Source: SSC3 sp963769585
GTDB taxonomy: Bacteria > Actinomycetota > Actinomycetes > Propionibacteriales > Nocardioidaceae
Assembly (NCBI GenBank): GCA_963769585.1
Contig: CAVYMJ010000006.1
Location: forward strand, 1,922,001-1,986,000
Reading direction: 5' to 3'
DNA: 64,000 nucleotides
This document shows positions 17,632-27,004 of the stretch, piece by piece. The notes under the pieces are model-generated. The model did no database searches. It was given only the letters and a program-made list of their open reading frames with translations, and was not told where the DNA came from. The position numbers and the translations under genes were made by a program. Numbering within the stretch: the stretch's first letter is position 1; each line of letters opens with the position of its first letter.

Positions 17632-18597
17632 TCAGGCCGTGACGGCAACCGCGTCGACTGTTGCGGCCTTGTCGCCCGACGCCGGTACGGCGGTCTGGGC
17701 ACCTCGCGTGAGGGCGGTGCGCCACCTCGCGCGCTTGTGTACGGCGGGCTCGGAGCTGCGAACGAAGTCGTTGATGATCTTCACGAACCGCTCCGGGTGG
17801 TCCCGATGCGGGAAGTGGCCAGCGTTGGCGATCACTTCGACGGTCGCCGACGGGGCGAACTGGGCCGCGAACTCGGCGTGGAGCACGGGAATGACCGGGT
17901 CCTGGGCACCCCAGATCACGCACATGGGCATGAACTCGGTCAGGTAGGCGCGGTCACGCATCGTCACTACCTGACCTTTGAGGTCGACGACTCCACGGAC
18001 CAGATGGCGGATCGCGCGGCGGGTGGCCGGGTCCTTCCAGGACTCGAAGATCTCCGCGACCTCGTCGAGATCCCGCGCCGCCGACGGGCCCGAGCGCGCC
18101 AGCTGGCGCAGCACGGCCTTCACCACGTGTCGTACGCCGGGAAGGGTCATCACACCGATCGCCTGGTGGAACCCGGGCAGGGTCACCGCGCGGATCGCGA
18201 CGGTCACCTCCTGCCCCAGACCGCCGGACCCCACGAGCACCATGCGTTCGGTGCGCTCGGGGAACTGGTAGGCGAACTGCATCGCGACGCCTCCGCCGAA
18301 GCTGTGCCCCACGACGGTGGCCTTGTCGATCCCCAGGATCGTGAGCAGGTCACGCATGCCGTTGGCGTAGCCGCCGAGGCTGTAGTCGGCGCGCGGCTTG
18401 TCGGACTCCCCGTGCCCCAGGAAGTCCGGGGCGATGACGGTGTAGCGCTTGGCGAGAGACTGGATGACCGGATCCCACGTCGTGTGGTCGCAGCCCAGTC
18501 CATGAAGCAACAGCAGCGCAGGGCCGGAACCGACCTTGACGAAGGCGCGCCGGTGCCCGTGGACGGTTACGAACTGAACCTCAGCTGGCTTGGGCAC
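17632..18597 (-). CDS. alpha/beta-fold hydrolase
   Basis: A 321-residue cytosolic alpha/beta hydrolase. The oxyanion segment LLLHGLGCDHTTW is near residue 33, the nucleophile elbow VVGHSFGGGVAMQFA near 95, and the late acid/His region ends NAGHFPHRDHPERF near 268. The C-terminal ~35 residues are low-complexity and Ala/Thr-rich. GTG start. The substrate is unknown; no neighbouring pathway gene points to one. Confidence 0.92.
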   Translation of the reverse strand: MPKPAEVQFVTVHGHRRAFVKVGSGPALLLLHGLGCDHTTWDPVIQSLAKRYTVIAPDFLGHGESDKPRADYSLGGYANGMRDLLTILGIDKATVVGHSFGGGVAMQFAYQFPERTERMVLVGSGGLGQEVTVAIRAVTLPGFHQAIGVMTLPGVRHVVKAVLRQLARSGPSAARDLDEVAEIFESWKDPATRRAIRHLVRGVVDLKGQVVTMRDRAYLTEFMPMCVIWGAQDPVIPVLHAEFAAQFAPSATVEVIANAGHFPHRDHPERFVKIINDFVRSSEPAVHKRARWRTALTRGAQTAVPASGDKAATVDAVAVTA

Positions 18598-18752
18598 GGT
18601 GCGGATGCCTCCCAGATCCGTTGACTTTCAAGGATTCTGACACCTGTCCAGGTTTGCGGCGAGCGTTTGGGTCCACCAATTGGTGTTTCCGACGTGGATC
18701 TCGGCGCGTCGTACGGCGTGTCGCGAGCGTCGCCACGGCCTAGGCTGACTCC

Positions 18753-19949
18753 ATGGCGCCCACAGACAAGCGAGCGCGGGCGCGCCTGGCCGCCCAGATC
18801 ACCAAGGCCGCGGGAAAGCTCACCACCGCTGCGATGGCCAGGATGGATGCCGAAATGCCCTGGTTCCGGGAGCTCTCGGCTGAGTCCCGCTCGTTCGTGA
18901 GTCTGATCGTCCAGAGAGGCATCTCGTCGTTCGCCGACTGGCTGCGCGACCCGATGCCGCACCTGCTGACCCACGTCGGGCCCTTCGAGGTCGCGCCGAA
19001 GGACATGGCCGGGATTGTCAACCTCCACCAAACCGTGTCCCTGGTCAAGCTCACCTTCGTGGTGGTCGAGGAGCGCATCTTCGAGATCGCCGACGACGCG
19101 GACACGCACCTGATGCACGAGGCCCTGCTCGAGTACGCACGGGAGGTTGCCTTCGCGACCGCCGAGGTCTACGCGCGGGCCGCTGAGATGCGCGGAGCCT
19201 GGGACGCGCGGCTGGAGGCACTGCTGGTCGACTCGGTGATGCGGGCAGAGGCAGACGAGACGGTGCGGACCAGGGCGAGTGCGCTCGGCTGGGCGTCGCG
19301 CGGCGACGTCGTGGTGGTCCTCGGGCGGCTCCCGCAGGGCGCCACCACCGGTCACGCGCAGGAGTCGGTGATCGACGACGTACGCCGGTCGGCCAACGAC
19401 GCCGGCCTCGACGCGCTCGTCGCCGTACAGGGCGACCGTCTCGTCGCCGTCCTGGGCGGCGTCGGCGACCCGGACAAGGCGGGCGCCAGCGTGGCTGGCC
19501 ACTTCGGGGACGGGCCCATCGTTGTGGGGCCGCTGGTCGGCGACCTCCTCGAGGCACACATCTCGGCGCGCGCGGCGGTCGCCGGGCTTCGGGCTGCTCC
19601 GGGATGGCCGGAGGCCCCACGCCCAGTCACCAGCGACGACCTTCTGCCCGAACGCGCGCTCGCGGGTGACGGTCACGCGCGCCGCCAGCTGGTCCGCGAG
19701 GTCTATGCCCCCCTCGTTGACGCGGGCATGCTGGACACGGTTGCCACGTTCCTCGCCAACGGCAGCTCGATCGAGGCCACCGCACGAGCGCTGTTCGTGC
19801 ACGCCAACACGGTTCGCTACCGGCTCAGGCGCGCGGCCGAGATCACCGGCCTGTCCCCCAACGACGCGCGGCACTCCTACACCTTCCGCGTCGCACTCAC
19901 GTTGGGCAGACTTCAGGTGCCGGAAACACCACGGCAACAAACTTTGTAG
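18753..19949 (+). CDS. fasR: PucR-family transcriptional regulator of fatty acid synthesis (FasR)
   Basis: A 398-residue regulator. Residues ~1-190 are a helical N-terminal domain (RISSFADWL-type region) and the centre resembles a GGDEF-like PucR domain. The C-terminal helix-turn-helix lies at about residues 325-385: TVATFLANGSSIEATARALF followed by VHANTVRYRLRRAAEITGL. In Streptomyces and mycobacteria the protein in this position, directly before fabD, is FasR, which activates the fatty acid synthase genes. That function is inferred from family and position. An inverted repeat overlaps its stop codon. Confidence 0.92.
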   Translation: MAPTDKRARARLAAQITKAAGKLTTAAMARMDAEMPWFRELSAESRSFVSLIVQRGISSFADWLRDPMPHLLTHVGPFEVAPKDMAGIVNLHQTVSLVKLTFVVVEERIFEIADDADTHLMHEALLEYAREVAFATAEVYARAAEMRGAWDARLEALLVDSVMRAEADETVRTRASALGWASRGDVVVVLGRLPQGATTGHAQESVIDDVRRSANDAGLDALVAVQGDRLVAVLGGVGDPDKAGASVAGHFGDGPIVVGPLVGDLLEAHISARAAVAGLRAAPGWPEAPRPVTSDDLLPERALAGDGHARRQLVREVYAPLVDAGMLDTVATFLANGSSIEATARALFVHANTVRYRLRRAAEITGLSPNDARHSYTFRVALTLGRLQVPETPRQQTL

Positions 19950-19961
19950 GAACCCTACAAA
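19943..19961. promoter_or_regulatory. inverted repeat between fasR and fabD, possible operator
   Basis: TTTGTAGG-AAC-CCTACAAA, a perfect 8-bp inverted repeat with a 3-bp spacer, overlaps the fasR stop codon and lies ~68 bp upstream of the fabD start. It could be the FasR operator or a short terminator followed by AAAAAG. The arms are AT-rich compared with the surroundings. I cannot confirm the regulator. Confidence 0.5.
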
Positions 19962-20028
19962 AAGCCTGCCTCAATCTTCGTTCACGCTGGAGGCGAGATC
20001 CAACCGCCCGGGTGGGCACAGTAGGGGT

Positions 20029-21228
20029 GTGCTCATCATCGTTGCCCCCGGACAAGGCGCTCAGACGCCGGGCTTCCTCACGCCGTGGCTGGAGGACCCC
20101 GCTTTCGAGAGCCGGATGCACTGGATGTCGACGGTTGCCGGGACCGACCTGATCCACTACGGCACCGAGGCCGACGCCGACACGATCCGCGACACCGCCA
20201 TCGCCCAGCCTCTTCTGGTCGCAACGGGCGCGGTGGCCGCGCTCTCGCTCTTCCCGCACGCGGCCGACGGCCTCACCGACGGCCTTACCGGGGTCCGCGC
20301 CGTCGCCGGGCACAGCGTCGGCGAGATCACCGCGGCAGTCGGGGCCGGAACCATCACCGGTGAGCAGGGCATGGTCTTGGTCCGCGAGCGAGGCAAGGCG
20401 ATGGCAGCAGCGTCCGCGGTCACCCCCACGGGGATGACCGCGGTCCTCGGAGGCGACCGCGAGGAGGTGCTCGCCCGGCTTACGCAGCTCGGGCTCACCG
20501 CAGCCAACGAGAACGGTCCTGGCCAGATCGTCGCTGCCGGCACTCTCGACCAGCTCACGCAGCTGGCCGAGAACCCGCCGGAGAAGGCCCGACTTGCGCC
20601 GCTGTCGGTGGCGGGCGCGTTCCACACCGAGCACATGGACTCGGCCGTCGACGTGCTGGCACGCCTGGCTGGCTCAGTCTCGGTCCGCGACCCCGGTACG
20701 CCGGTGATCTCCAACCGTGACGGCAAGGTCATCCAGGACGGAGGCGAGGTGCTCAGCCGCATCGTCAGCCAGGTCCGCAACCCGGTCCGCTGGGACCTGT
20801 GCATCCAGACCATGCTCGACCTGGGCGTGACCGGCGTACTCGAGCTGCCGCCCGCTGGTGTGCTGACCGGGATCGCCAAGCGTGCCATGAAAGGCGTGGA
20901 GACCTTCGCGCTCAAGTCCCCGGACCAACTCGACGATGCGAGAGCGTTCATCGACAAGCACGGCGACCGGACGCCGATCGACGCCGCCCCCACAGGTCGC
21001 ACGCTCGTCGCACCGTCCAAGGGGACCTTTCGCCAAGCCCCCGGCCTGGGCGAGGGCGGCACCGTCGCCGTCAACGCCCCGATCGGCGCGGTCGCCGGCC
21101 TCAGTGACGAGACCGAGGTGGTCGCTCCCCACGGCGGGACGATCGTCGAGTGGCTCGTGCACGACGGTGACCTCGTATCCCCCGGCCAGCCCCTGATCCG
21201 CCTGCACCCCGAAGGGGTCTCCGTATGA
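20029..21228 (+). CDS. fabD: malonyl-CoA:ACP transacylase with C-terminal biotinyl/lipoyl-like domain
   Basis: FabD loads malonate onto ACP for type II fatty acid synthesis. Residues 1-~300 are the transacylase: VAPGQGAQTPGF at the N terminus, nucleophile Ser96 in AGHSVGE, catalytic His199 in GAFHTEHM. At 399 residues it is ~90 longer than a typical FabD. The tail (about 355-397) reads VVAPHGGTIVEWLVHDGD then LVSPGQPLIRLHP. This resembles the second half of a biotinyl/lipoyl hammerhead domain, but no acceptor lysine in an MKM-type turn is present. The GTG at 20029 starts the conserved N terminus. The TGA overlaps the fabH ATG. Confidence 0.95.
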   Translation: MLIIVAPGQGAQTPGFLTPWLEDPAFESRMHWMSTVAGTDLIHYGTEADADTIRDTAIAQPLLVATGAVAALSLFPHAADGLTDGLTGVRAVAGHSVGEITAAVGAGTITGEQGMVLVRERGKAMAAASAVTPTGMTAVLGGDREEVLARLTQLGLTAANENGPGQIVAAGTLDQLTQLAENPPEKARLAPLSVAGAFHTEHMDSAVDVLARLAGSVSVRDPGTPVISNRDGKVIQDGGEVLSRIVSQVRNPVRWDLCIQTMLDLGVTGVLELPPAGVLTGIAKRAMKGVETFALKSPDQLDDARAFIDKHGDRTPIDAAPTGRTLVAPSKGTFRQAPGLGEGGTVAVNAPIGAVAGLSDETEVVAPHGGTIVEWLVHDGDLVSPGQPLIRLHPEGVSV

Positions 21229-22226
21229 CAGCCATCGGCACCACGACCGGCGCCCAGCACGCCGCGATTCTCGGCATCGGCGTCTACCGTCCGACCCGGC
21301 TGGTCGCCAACGACGAGATCGTCGACGCGATCGACTCCAGCGACGAGTGGATCCAACAGCGGTCCGGCATCAAGACCCGGCGGTTCGCCTCCGAGGAGGA
21401 GACCATCCAGATGATGTCGGTCGCGGCTTCGCGACAGGCCCTGGAGCGGGCCGGGGTCGAGCCCGGCCAGGTCGACGGCGTCATCGTGGCCACGGTCTCC
21501 CATCTGCTGCAGACCCCGGCCATAGCCACCGCAATCGCCCATGAGCTAGGCACCAACCGGCCCGCAGCCTTCGACATCTCCGCGGCCTGCGCCGGCTTCT
21601 GTCACGCAGTGGCCCTCGCCGCGGACATGATCCGTGGCGGCAGCGCCAAGCACGTCCTGGTGATCGGCGTCGAGCGCCTCACCGACATCACCTCAGCCAC
21701 CGACCGCGGCACGGCGTTCATCTTCGCGGACGGTGCCGGCGCGGTGGTGGTCGGTCCTTCCGACGAGCCGGGCATCGGGCCGGTCGTCTGGGGCTCCGAC
21801 GGAGAACAGTTCGACTACATCCGCCAGACCGAAGACTGGCGGGATGTCGTCGCCGCCGACCGGCCCTTCATGCCGCACCTGGTCATGCAGGGGAACCAGG
21901 TCTTCCGGTGGGCGTCGTTCGAGATGGCCAAGGTCGCCCAGGCCACCCTGGACGCAGCCGGCCTCACCGTCGACGATCTCGACGTCTTCGTGCCGCACCA
22001 GGCGAACAACCGCATCACCGACGCGATGGCGCGCTCGATGAAGCTGCCCGAGCGGGTGAAGATCGCTCGCGACATCATCGACCAGGGGAACACCTCGGCG
22101 GCGTCGATCCCTCTTGCCCTGGACCGGATGATCGCCGATGGCGACGCCAAGAGCGGCGACCTCGCCCTGCTGATCGCGTTCGGTGCCGGTCTGGCCTACG
22201 CCGCGCAGGTCGTCCGAGTCCCCTAA
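21225..22226 (+). CDS. fabH: 3-oxoacyl-ACP synthase III (KAS III)
   Basis: Condenses acyl-CoA with malonyl-ACP to start fatty acid chains. The 333-residue protein has the Cys-His-Asn triad: C122 in SAACAGFCHA, H258 in VPHQANNRI and N289 in DQGNTSAASIP, with a C-terminal GFGAG-like IAFGAGLAYA. It overlaps fabD by 4 bp (ATGA). Starter specificity (branched or straight) cannot be told by reading the sequence. Confidence 0.97.
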   Translation: MTAIGTTTGAQHAAILGIGVYRPTRLVANDEIVDAIDSSDEWIQQRSGIKTRRFASEEETIQMMSVAASRQALERAGVEPGQVDGVIVATVSHLLQTPAIATAIAHELGTNRPAAFDISAACAGFCHAVALAADMIRGGSAKHVLVIGVERLTDITSATDRGTAFIFADGAGAVVVGPSDEPGIGPVVWGSDGEQFDYIRQTEDWRDVVAADRPFMPHLVMQGNQVFRWASFEMAKVAQATLDAAGLTVDDLDVFVPHQANNRITDAMARSMKLPERVKIARDIIDQGNTSAASIPLALDRMIADGDAKSGDLALLIAFGAGLAYAAQVVRVP

Positions 22227-22285
22227 CCCACAAGCCCCCGTCGTACGCCGGCGGGAAACCGTAACCGCAACAGAAGGAGAGCCCC

Positions 22286-22528
22286 ATGGCTGCCACCGAC
22301 GTTCGTGCCGACCTGGCCGAGATCGTCAACGAGGTCGCCGGCGTAGACGCCGACGACGTACAACTGGAGAAGTCGTTCGTCGACGACCTGGACATCGACT
22401 CGCTGTCGATGGTCGAGATCGTCGTCGCCGCCGAGGAGAAGTTCGGCGTTCGCATCCCCGACGAAGAGGTCAAGAACCTCAAGACCGTCGGCGACGCCGT
22501 CTCCTTCATCGAGCGCGCCGCAAGCTGA
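22286..22528 (+). CDS. acpP: acyl carrier protein
   Basis: An 80-residue acidic four-helix ACP. The phosphopantetheine attachment serine is S39 in DLDIDSLSMVEI. AGGAG lies about 8 nt before the ATG. It stands 59 bp after fabH and 65 bp before fabF, in the same operon. Confidence 0.97.
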   Translation: MAATDVRADLAEIVNEVAGVDADDVQLEKSFVDDLDIDSLSMVEIVVAAEEKFGVRIPDEEVKNLKTVGDAVSFIERAAS

Positions 22529-22593
22529 TCCACCTCTCCGGCGCCGTCTCCTCGGCGCCGGAGAGCTCCCCAACTTTCTGCAGAGGTGAACAG

Positions 22594-23832
22594 ATGAGCA
22601 GCACTCGAGTCGTTATCACCGGGCTCGGGGCCACGTCCCCCGTCGGCGGCGACGTCCCCACGACCTGGGAGGCCCTGCTCGCCGGCCGGTCCGGGGTGCG
22701 TCCGTTGAAGCACGAGTGGGCCGAGGAGCTCAGCACCCAGATCGCGGCCGAGGTCGCGGTCGAGCCGGGCGAGGTGCTGGATCGGATCAAGGCGCGACGC
22801 CTGGACCGTTCCGGCCAGCTCGCGCTGGTCGCTGCCCTCGAGGCCTGGCAGGACGCCGGCCTCAACGACGTCGAGGTAGACCCGGAGCGCCTCGCGGTAG
22901 CGGTCGCCTCCGGTATCGGTGGCGTGACAACCCTGCTCTCGAACTACGACACCCTGAAGGAGAAGGGCCCCCGCCGGGTCTCTCCTCTCGCCATCCCGAT
23001 GCTCATGCCGAACGGCCCCGCTGCGGCGATCGGACTCACCTTCGGAGCCAAGGCCGGCGTCCACACCCCCGTGTCGGCCTGCGCCTCCGGCAACGAGGCC
23101 ATCTCCTTGGGCATCGACATGATCCGCCTCGGTCGTGCCGACGTCGTCGTGGTGGGTGGCACCGAGGCCGCCGTACACGCGCTGCCGATGGCCGCGTTCG
23201 GCCAGATGATGGCGCTCTCCAAGCGCAACGACGAGCCCGAGAAGGCCTCGCGTCCATGGGACAAGGGCCGGGACGGCTTCGTCCTCGGCGAGGGCGCGGC
23301 CGTGCTCGTGCTCGAGTCCGAGGAGCACGCGGCCAAGCGCGGCGCCAGGGTGTACGCCGAGGCAGCCGGAGCCGGCATCACGGCCGACTCTCATGACATC
23401 GCGCAGCCCGACCCGTCCGGCGCCGGCGCTACGCGCGCGATGAAGGCAGCCATCAAGGACGCCGGCCTGGTGCCGACCGACATAGTGCACATCAACGCGC
23501 ACGCCACCTCCACCCCACAGGGTGACCTGGCCGAGGCCTCCGCGATCCGGCAGGCTCTCGGGGAAGAGGCGGCGAGCAAGGTGATCCTGACCGGGACCAA
23601 GTCGATGACCGGCCACCTGCTCGGTGCCGCCGGCGCCCTGGAGTCCGTGGCGACCGTGCTCGCGCTCTACCACCGGGTGATCCCCCCGACGATCAACCTC
23701 GACGACCCCGAGGACATCGGGCTCGACATCGCGACGTCCCAGCGCGAGCTTCCCGAGGGACCCCTCGCCGCGTTGAACAACTCTTTCGGCTTCGGTGGTC
23801 ACAACATCGCCATCGCCTTCAAGACCGTCTGA
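22594..23832 (+). CDS. fabF: 3-oxoacyl-ACP synthase II (KAS II)
   Basis: The elongating ketosynthase of type II fatty acid synthesis. In 412 residues it shows VVITGLGATSPVG at the N terminus, the catalytic C163 in VSACASGNEA, the first His in INAHATSTPQGD, the Lys in GTKSMTGHLLGAAGA with the second His, and the NNSFGFGGHN signature at the end. AGAGGTG lies upstream of the ATG. It is the last gene of the fabD-fabH-acpP-fabF operon. There is a single KAS II here, rather than the kasA/kasB pair of mycobacteria. Confidence 0.97.
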   Translation: MSSTRVVITGLGATSPVGGDVPTTWEALLAGRSGVRPLKHEWAEELSTQIAAEVAVEPGEVLDRIKARRLDRSGQLALVAALEAWQDAGLNDVEVDPERLAVAVASGIGGVTTLLSNYDTLKEKGPRRVSPLAIPMLMPNGPAAAIGLTFGAKAGVHTPVSACASGNEAISLGIDMIRLGRADVVVVGGTEAAVHALPMAAFGQMMALSKRNDEPEKASRPWDKGRDGFVLGEGAAVLVLESEEHAAKRGARVYAEAAGAGITADSHDIAQPDPSGAGATRAMKAAIKDAGLVPTDIVHINAHATSTPQGDLAEASAIRQALGEEAASKVILTGTKSMTGHLLGAAGALESVATVLALYHRVIPPTINLDDPEDIGLDIATSQRELPEGPLAALNNSFGFGGHNIAIAFKTV

Positions 23833-23893
23833 GCCGACCGCCGCGGCGGCAGAAACCAGCTGACCCGTCGGCGGGCTCTGCTTGGGTGGACCT

Positions 23894-25072
23894 GTGGAGT
23901 TCACTACGCAGGCGCGTCGGGCTCGGCTGGTCGCCCGTCACCACCTCGGCGGCACGGCTGCCGACCCGGTGCAGGTGGCTACCGACCTCGTCGTGCTGCA
24001 CGCCACCGACCCGGCCACCGTCTATCTGTCCGTGCTGGCGCGGTGCCCATCGGCTTCGCTGAAGGACATCGCCCGGGTCATGTACGACGACCGCTCGCTG
24101 GTGCGGATGCTCGCGATGCGCCGCACGTTGTTCATCGTCCCGCAGACCCACGTCGGCATCATCCACCACGCCGCCTCACTCGACATCGCCGCACAGCAGC
24201 GCAGACGACTGCTCAGCCAGCTCACTTCGCTCCCCACGGAGCCACCGGTGCCCGCTGATGCGGCGGCCTGGCTGGACGGCGTGGCGAGTGCGGTCGAGCG
24301 TGCCCTCGCCGAGCGCGGCACTGCGCTGGCCGCGGAGCTGTCGGCGGACGAGCCGCGCCTGCGGACGGCGTTGCTGCCGACGACGGACAAGAAGTGGGAC
24401 GTCAGGCGCACGGTCACTCCGCAGGTGCTGGTGCTGATGGCGGCCGAGGGTCGCATCGTGCGCGCCGAGCCACGAGGCTCCTGGGTGTCGCGCCAGCACC
24501 GCTGGCAGCCGGCCTCCGCCTGGTGGCCGGAAGGGATCCCCGAGGTGCCCGACGCGAAGAGCCGGCTGCTCGAGCTGTACCTGCGGCGCTTCGGGCCGGT
24601 GACGCTGACCGATCTGCAGTGGTGGACGGGCTGGACTCTGGGCACCACTCGCGCAGCGCTGGCCGGCTTGGAGACGGTCGACGTGGGCTGCGGCCTCGTG
24701 ATGGTCGATGACACGGACGCCGACCCGGACGCCGACCCGCTGGCCGAGCCCGCGGCCGCGCTGCTCCCAGCGCTGGACGCGACGCCGATGGGCTGGAAGG
24801 ACCGGGACTGGTTCCTTCCGGCGGACCGGGGCCCGCTCTACGACCGCAACGGCAACATCGGCCCGACCGTGTGGTGGGGTGGCGAGATCGTCGGCGGCTG
24901 GTCGGTCCGCCCGGATGGCGCGGTCGCGACCCGGCTGCTGGTCGACCGCGGGAGCCAGGCAAAGCAGGCGGTAGCCCAGGCTGCCGCGGCGCTCGAGCCA
25001 AGGTTGGACGGCGCCGCCGTCGTACCGTCGTTTCCGACGCCCCTGGACAAAGAGCTACGCAGCGGCGCGTAG
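23894..25072 (+). CDS. winged-helix DNA-binding domain protein (HTH_42/YcaQ-like)
   Basis: A ~392-residue protein of the HTH_42 (DUF1006) family. It starts with tandem helices (TTQARRARLVARHHLGG) and the VATDLVVLHATDPATVYLSVLAR segment typical of the family, and has a later winged-helix part (LLELYLRRFGPVTLTDLQWWTGW). Some members, such as YcaQ/AlkX, are DNA glycosylases acting on interstrand crosslinks. Whether this one is catalytic is not clear. GTG 23894 is preferred to a TTG at 23882 because it starts the conserved part. The end overlaps the convergent PBP gene by 18 bp. Confidence 0.88.
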   Translation: MEFTTQARRARLVARHHLGGTAADPVQVATDLVVLHATDPATVYLSVLARCPSASLKDIARVMYDDRSLVRMLAMRRTLFIVPQTHVGIIHHAASLDIAAQQRRRLLSQLTSLPTEPPVPADAAAWLDGVASAVERALAERGTALAAELSADEPRLRTALLPTTDKKWDVRRTVTPQVLVLMAAEGRIVRAEPRGSWVSRQHRWQPASAWWPEGIPEVPDAKSRLLELYLRRFGPVTLTDLQWWTGWTLGTTRAALAGLETVDVGCGLVMVDDTDADPDADPLAEPAAALLPALDATPMGWKDRDWFLPADRGPLYDRNGNIGPTVWWGGEIVGGWSVRPDGAVATRLLVDRGSQAKQAVAQAAAALEPRLDGAAVVPSFPTPLDKELRSGA

Positions 25073-26932
25073 GAACGCCTCCAGGATGGGGCCGGCCGTC
25101 CGGGAGCCCGACTCGCCGATGTCGACGAAGACCGCCACGGCGAGGTCGCCCTGGACGGCGATCATCCAGGCATGGGTCTGCGGGGGCGACTGGTCGCCGA
25201 ACTCGGCCGTCCCGGTCTTGGCGAGCACCGGCGCACCGGGCAGGTCGCGGAGGAAGGCTCCGCTGCCGGAGGTGACCACTCCGCGCATGAGCCCGCGCAG
25301 GTCCGCCGCCTCGGCCTTGGTCAGCGGACGCGACGGGTCGGCGGTGACCTTCTCCGCGTCCGAGACCAGCACCGGTACGACGGTGGTACCGCTGGCCACG
25401 GAGGCGGCCACGCTGGCCATTGCGACCGGCGAGGCGAGCACCTTCCCCTGGCCGATCATCGAGGCGGCATGCTCGGTCTGGGACCCGGCCCTGGCCGGCA
25501 CCGAGCCCAGATAGACCGGATACCCGAGGTCGTGGTCCACGCCGAGGCCGAGCGAGGCGGCGGCATCGGCCAGCTCCCGCTGGGTGACCGTGCCGCGCTC
25601 ACCGATGAAGGCGGTGTTGCAGGAGTTCGCGACCGCCCTGGCCAGGTCGATGCGGCCGAGCTGGGACGGCGGGTAGTCGGAGTAGTTCTTGAAGGACTTC
25701 CCGTCCACAACCGTGGTGGCGGGACACGACATCGGGCTGGTGGCGGTCAGCCCATCACGCAGTATCGCGAGGCTGCTGACCACCTTCATCGTCGACCCGG
25801 GCGCGAACCGCCCCACGGTGGCGGTCGAAAGGCCGTTGCCGCCAGGCCCGCTCGCGGCGGCGAGCACCGCGCCCGAGGAGGGCCGCAGGGCGACCAGCGC
25901 GCTCGCAGGCTCAACAGCGGCGAGGAGGCGCTCGGCCTCGGCCTGGAGCCGAAGATCCAGGGTGGTCCGCAATGGCTCTCCTGGCTCGGGCGCCGCCTCC
26001 CACAGGACTCGGCTACCGCCGGCCGCGGCCACGGCGAGAACCTGCGCACCGGGACTGCCTCGCAGTCGCTCGTCGTACCGGGCCTGTAGCCCGGAGAGGC
26101 CGGCCTCATCACCGGCCTGGTAGACACCGTCGCTCTTCTCGACGATTTCCGCCGTCACTGCCCCCACCGACCCGAGGATCGGCCTGGCGAACTCACGCGT
26201 GGGGGCTAGCGGCAGCGCGTCATCGACAACCACCGCGCCTGCGATCGCCTGGACTCCGCGCCCGATCGCCGGGGTGACGTCGGAAGCCCGCAGCACGATC
26301 GCCTCGACGAAGGCCTTGGGTCCTGCGGCCCGGACCTGCTTGAGGAAGCCGGCGGTGTCGACGTCGACCAGCCGGGCCAGCGCACGCGCCGACGCCGCCT
26401 GGGCGCGCGCGGCCGCGACCTTGGTCTTGTCGATGCCGATCCGTAGGACGGCACGCTCGGTCACCAGCTTGGTTCCTCCGGCGCCGAGGAGGTCGGCGCG
26501 TGGAGCCCACCGCCTGCTCGCCGAGAGGCGCTCGCCCTCCCGTAGGTCCGGCGCTACCAGCGAGGGGTCCGCCTCGAACGTCCACATGCCATCGGCCTTG
26601 GTGAGCCGGGCCGTCGTGGCGTAGCTCCAGACCGGCCCGGGCGACAGCTCCCACCGGTAGCCGAGCCGCGCCAAGGCGGAGTCGTCACCCTCGTCGCTGA
26701 CCTCTTCCACGGCCACGGTCAGGTCAGCGCCGAGACCGTCGGTCGCGTCGTCCCACCACTTCTGTGGGTCAGCCACGCCTGCCAAGGAGACCCCGGCCAG
26801 CCGGTCACTCGCGAGCGCGTCTGCCAGCTGCTCGGCGGCGTCGGCGGCGGTTGGACCGTCCTCTCCGAACAACGAGCAAGCCGAGAGCGGGATCGAAAGT
26901 ACGAGTACGGCGAGAAGGGTGCGTCTGCTCAC
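25055..26932 (-). CDS. penicillin-binding lipoprotein (class B transpeptidase)
   Basis: A 625-residue cell-wall transpeptidase anchored outside the membrane. A lipoprotein signal with lipobox LSAC (SRRTLLAVLVLSIPLSACS) opens the GTG-initiated frame. It is followed by an NTF2-like MecA_N domain (~25-140), a PBP dimer region, and the transpeptidase domain with S380 in GSTMK, SCN near 436 and KTGTAEF near 572. The architecture is like Rv2864c and MecA-type PBPs, which can be less sensitive to beta-lactams; resistance itself cannot be read from this. Confidence 0.95.
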   Translation of the reverse strand: MSRRTLLAVLVLSIPLSACSLFGEDGPTAADAAEQLADALASDRLAGVSLAGVADPQKWWDDATDGLGADLTVAVEEVSDEGDDSALARLGYRWELSPGPVWSYATTARLTKADGMWTFEADPSLVAPDLREGERLSASRRWAPRADLLGAGGTKLVTERAVLRIGIDKTKVAAARAQAASARALARLVDVDTAGFLKQVRAAGPKAFVEAIVLRASDVTPAIGRGVQAIAGAVVVDDALPLAPTREFARPILGSVGAVTAEIVEKSDGVYQAGDEAGLSGLQARYDERLRGSPGAQVLAVAAAGGSRVLWEAAPEPGEPLRTTLDLRLQAEAERLLAAVEPASALVALRPSSGAVLAAASGPGGNGLSTATVGRFAPGSTMKVVSSLAILRDGLTATSPMSCPATTVVDGKSFKNYSDYPPSQLGRIDLARAVANSCNTAFIGERGTVTQRELADAAASLGLGVDHDLGYPVYLGSVPARAGSQTEHAASMIGQGKVLASPVAMASVAASVASGTTVVPVLVSDAEKVTADPSRPLTKAEAADLRGLMRGVVTSGSGAFLRDLPGAPVLAKTGTAEFGDQSPPQTHAWMIAVQGDLAVAVFVDIGESGSRTAGPILEAFLRAAA

Positions 26933-27004
26933 CAGGCGATCCTGGCATGGCGGTTCAAGAGGGGCGAACCGCCGACCACACGGCGGCACCCGCCCAGCGG
27001 TGGG

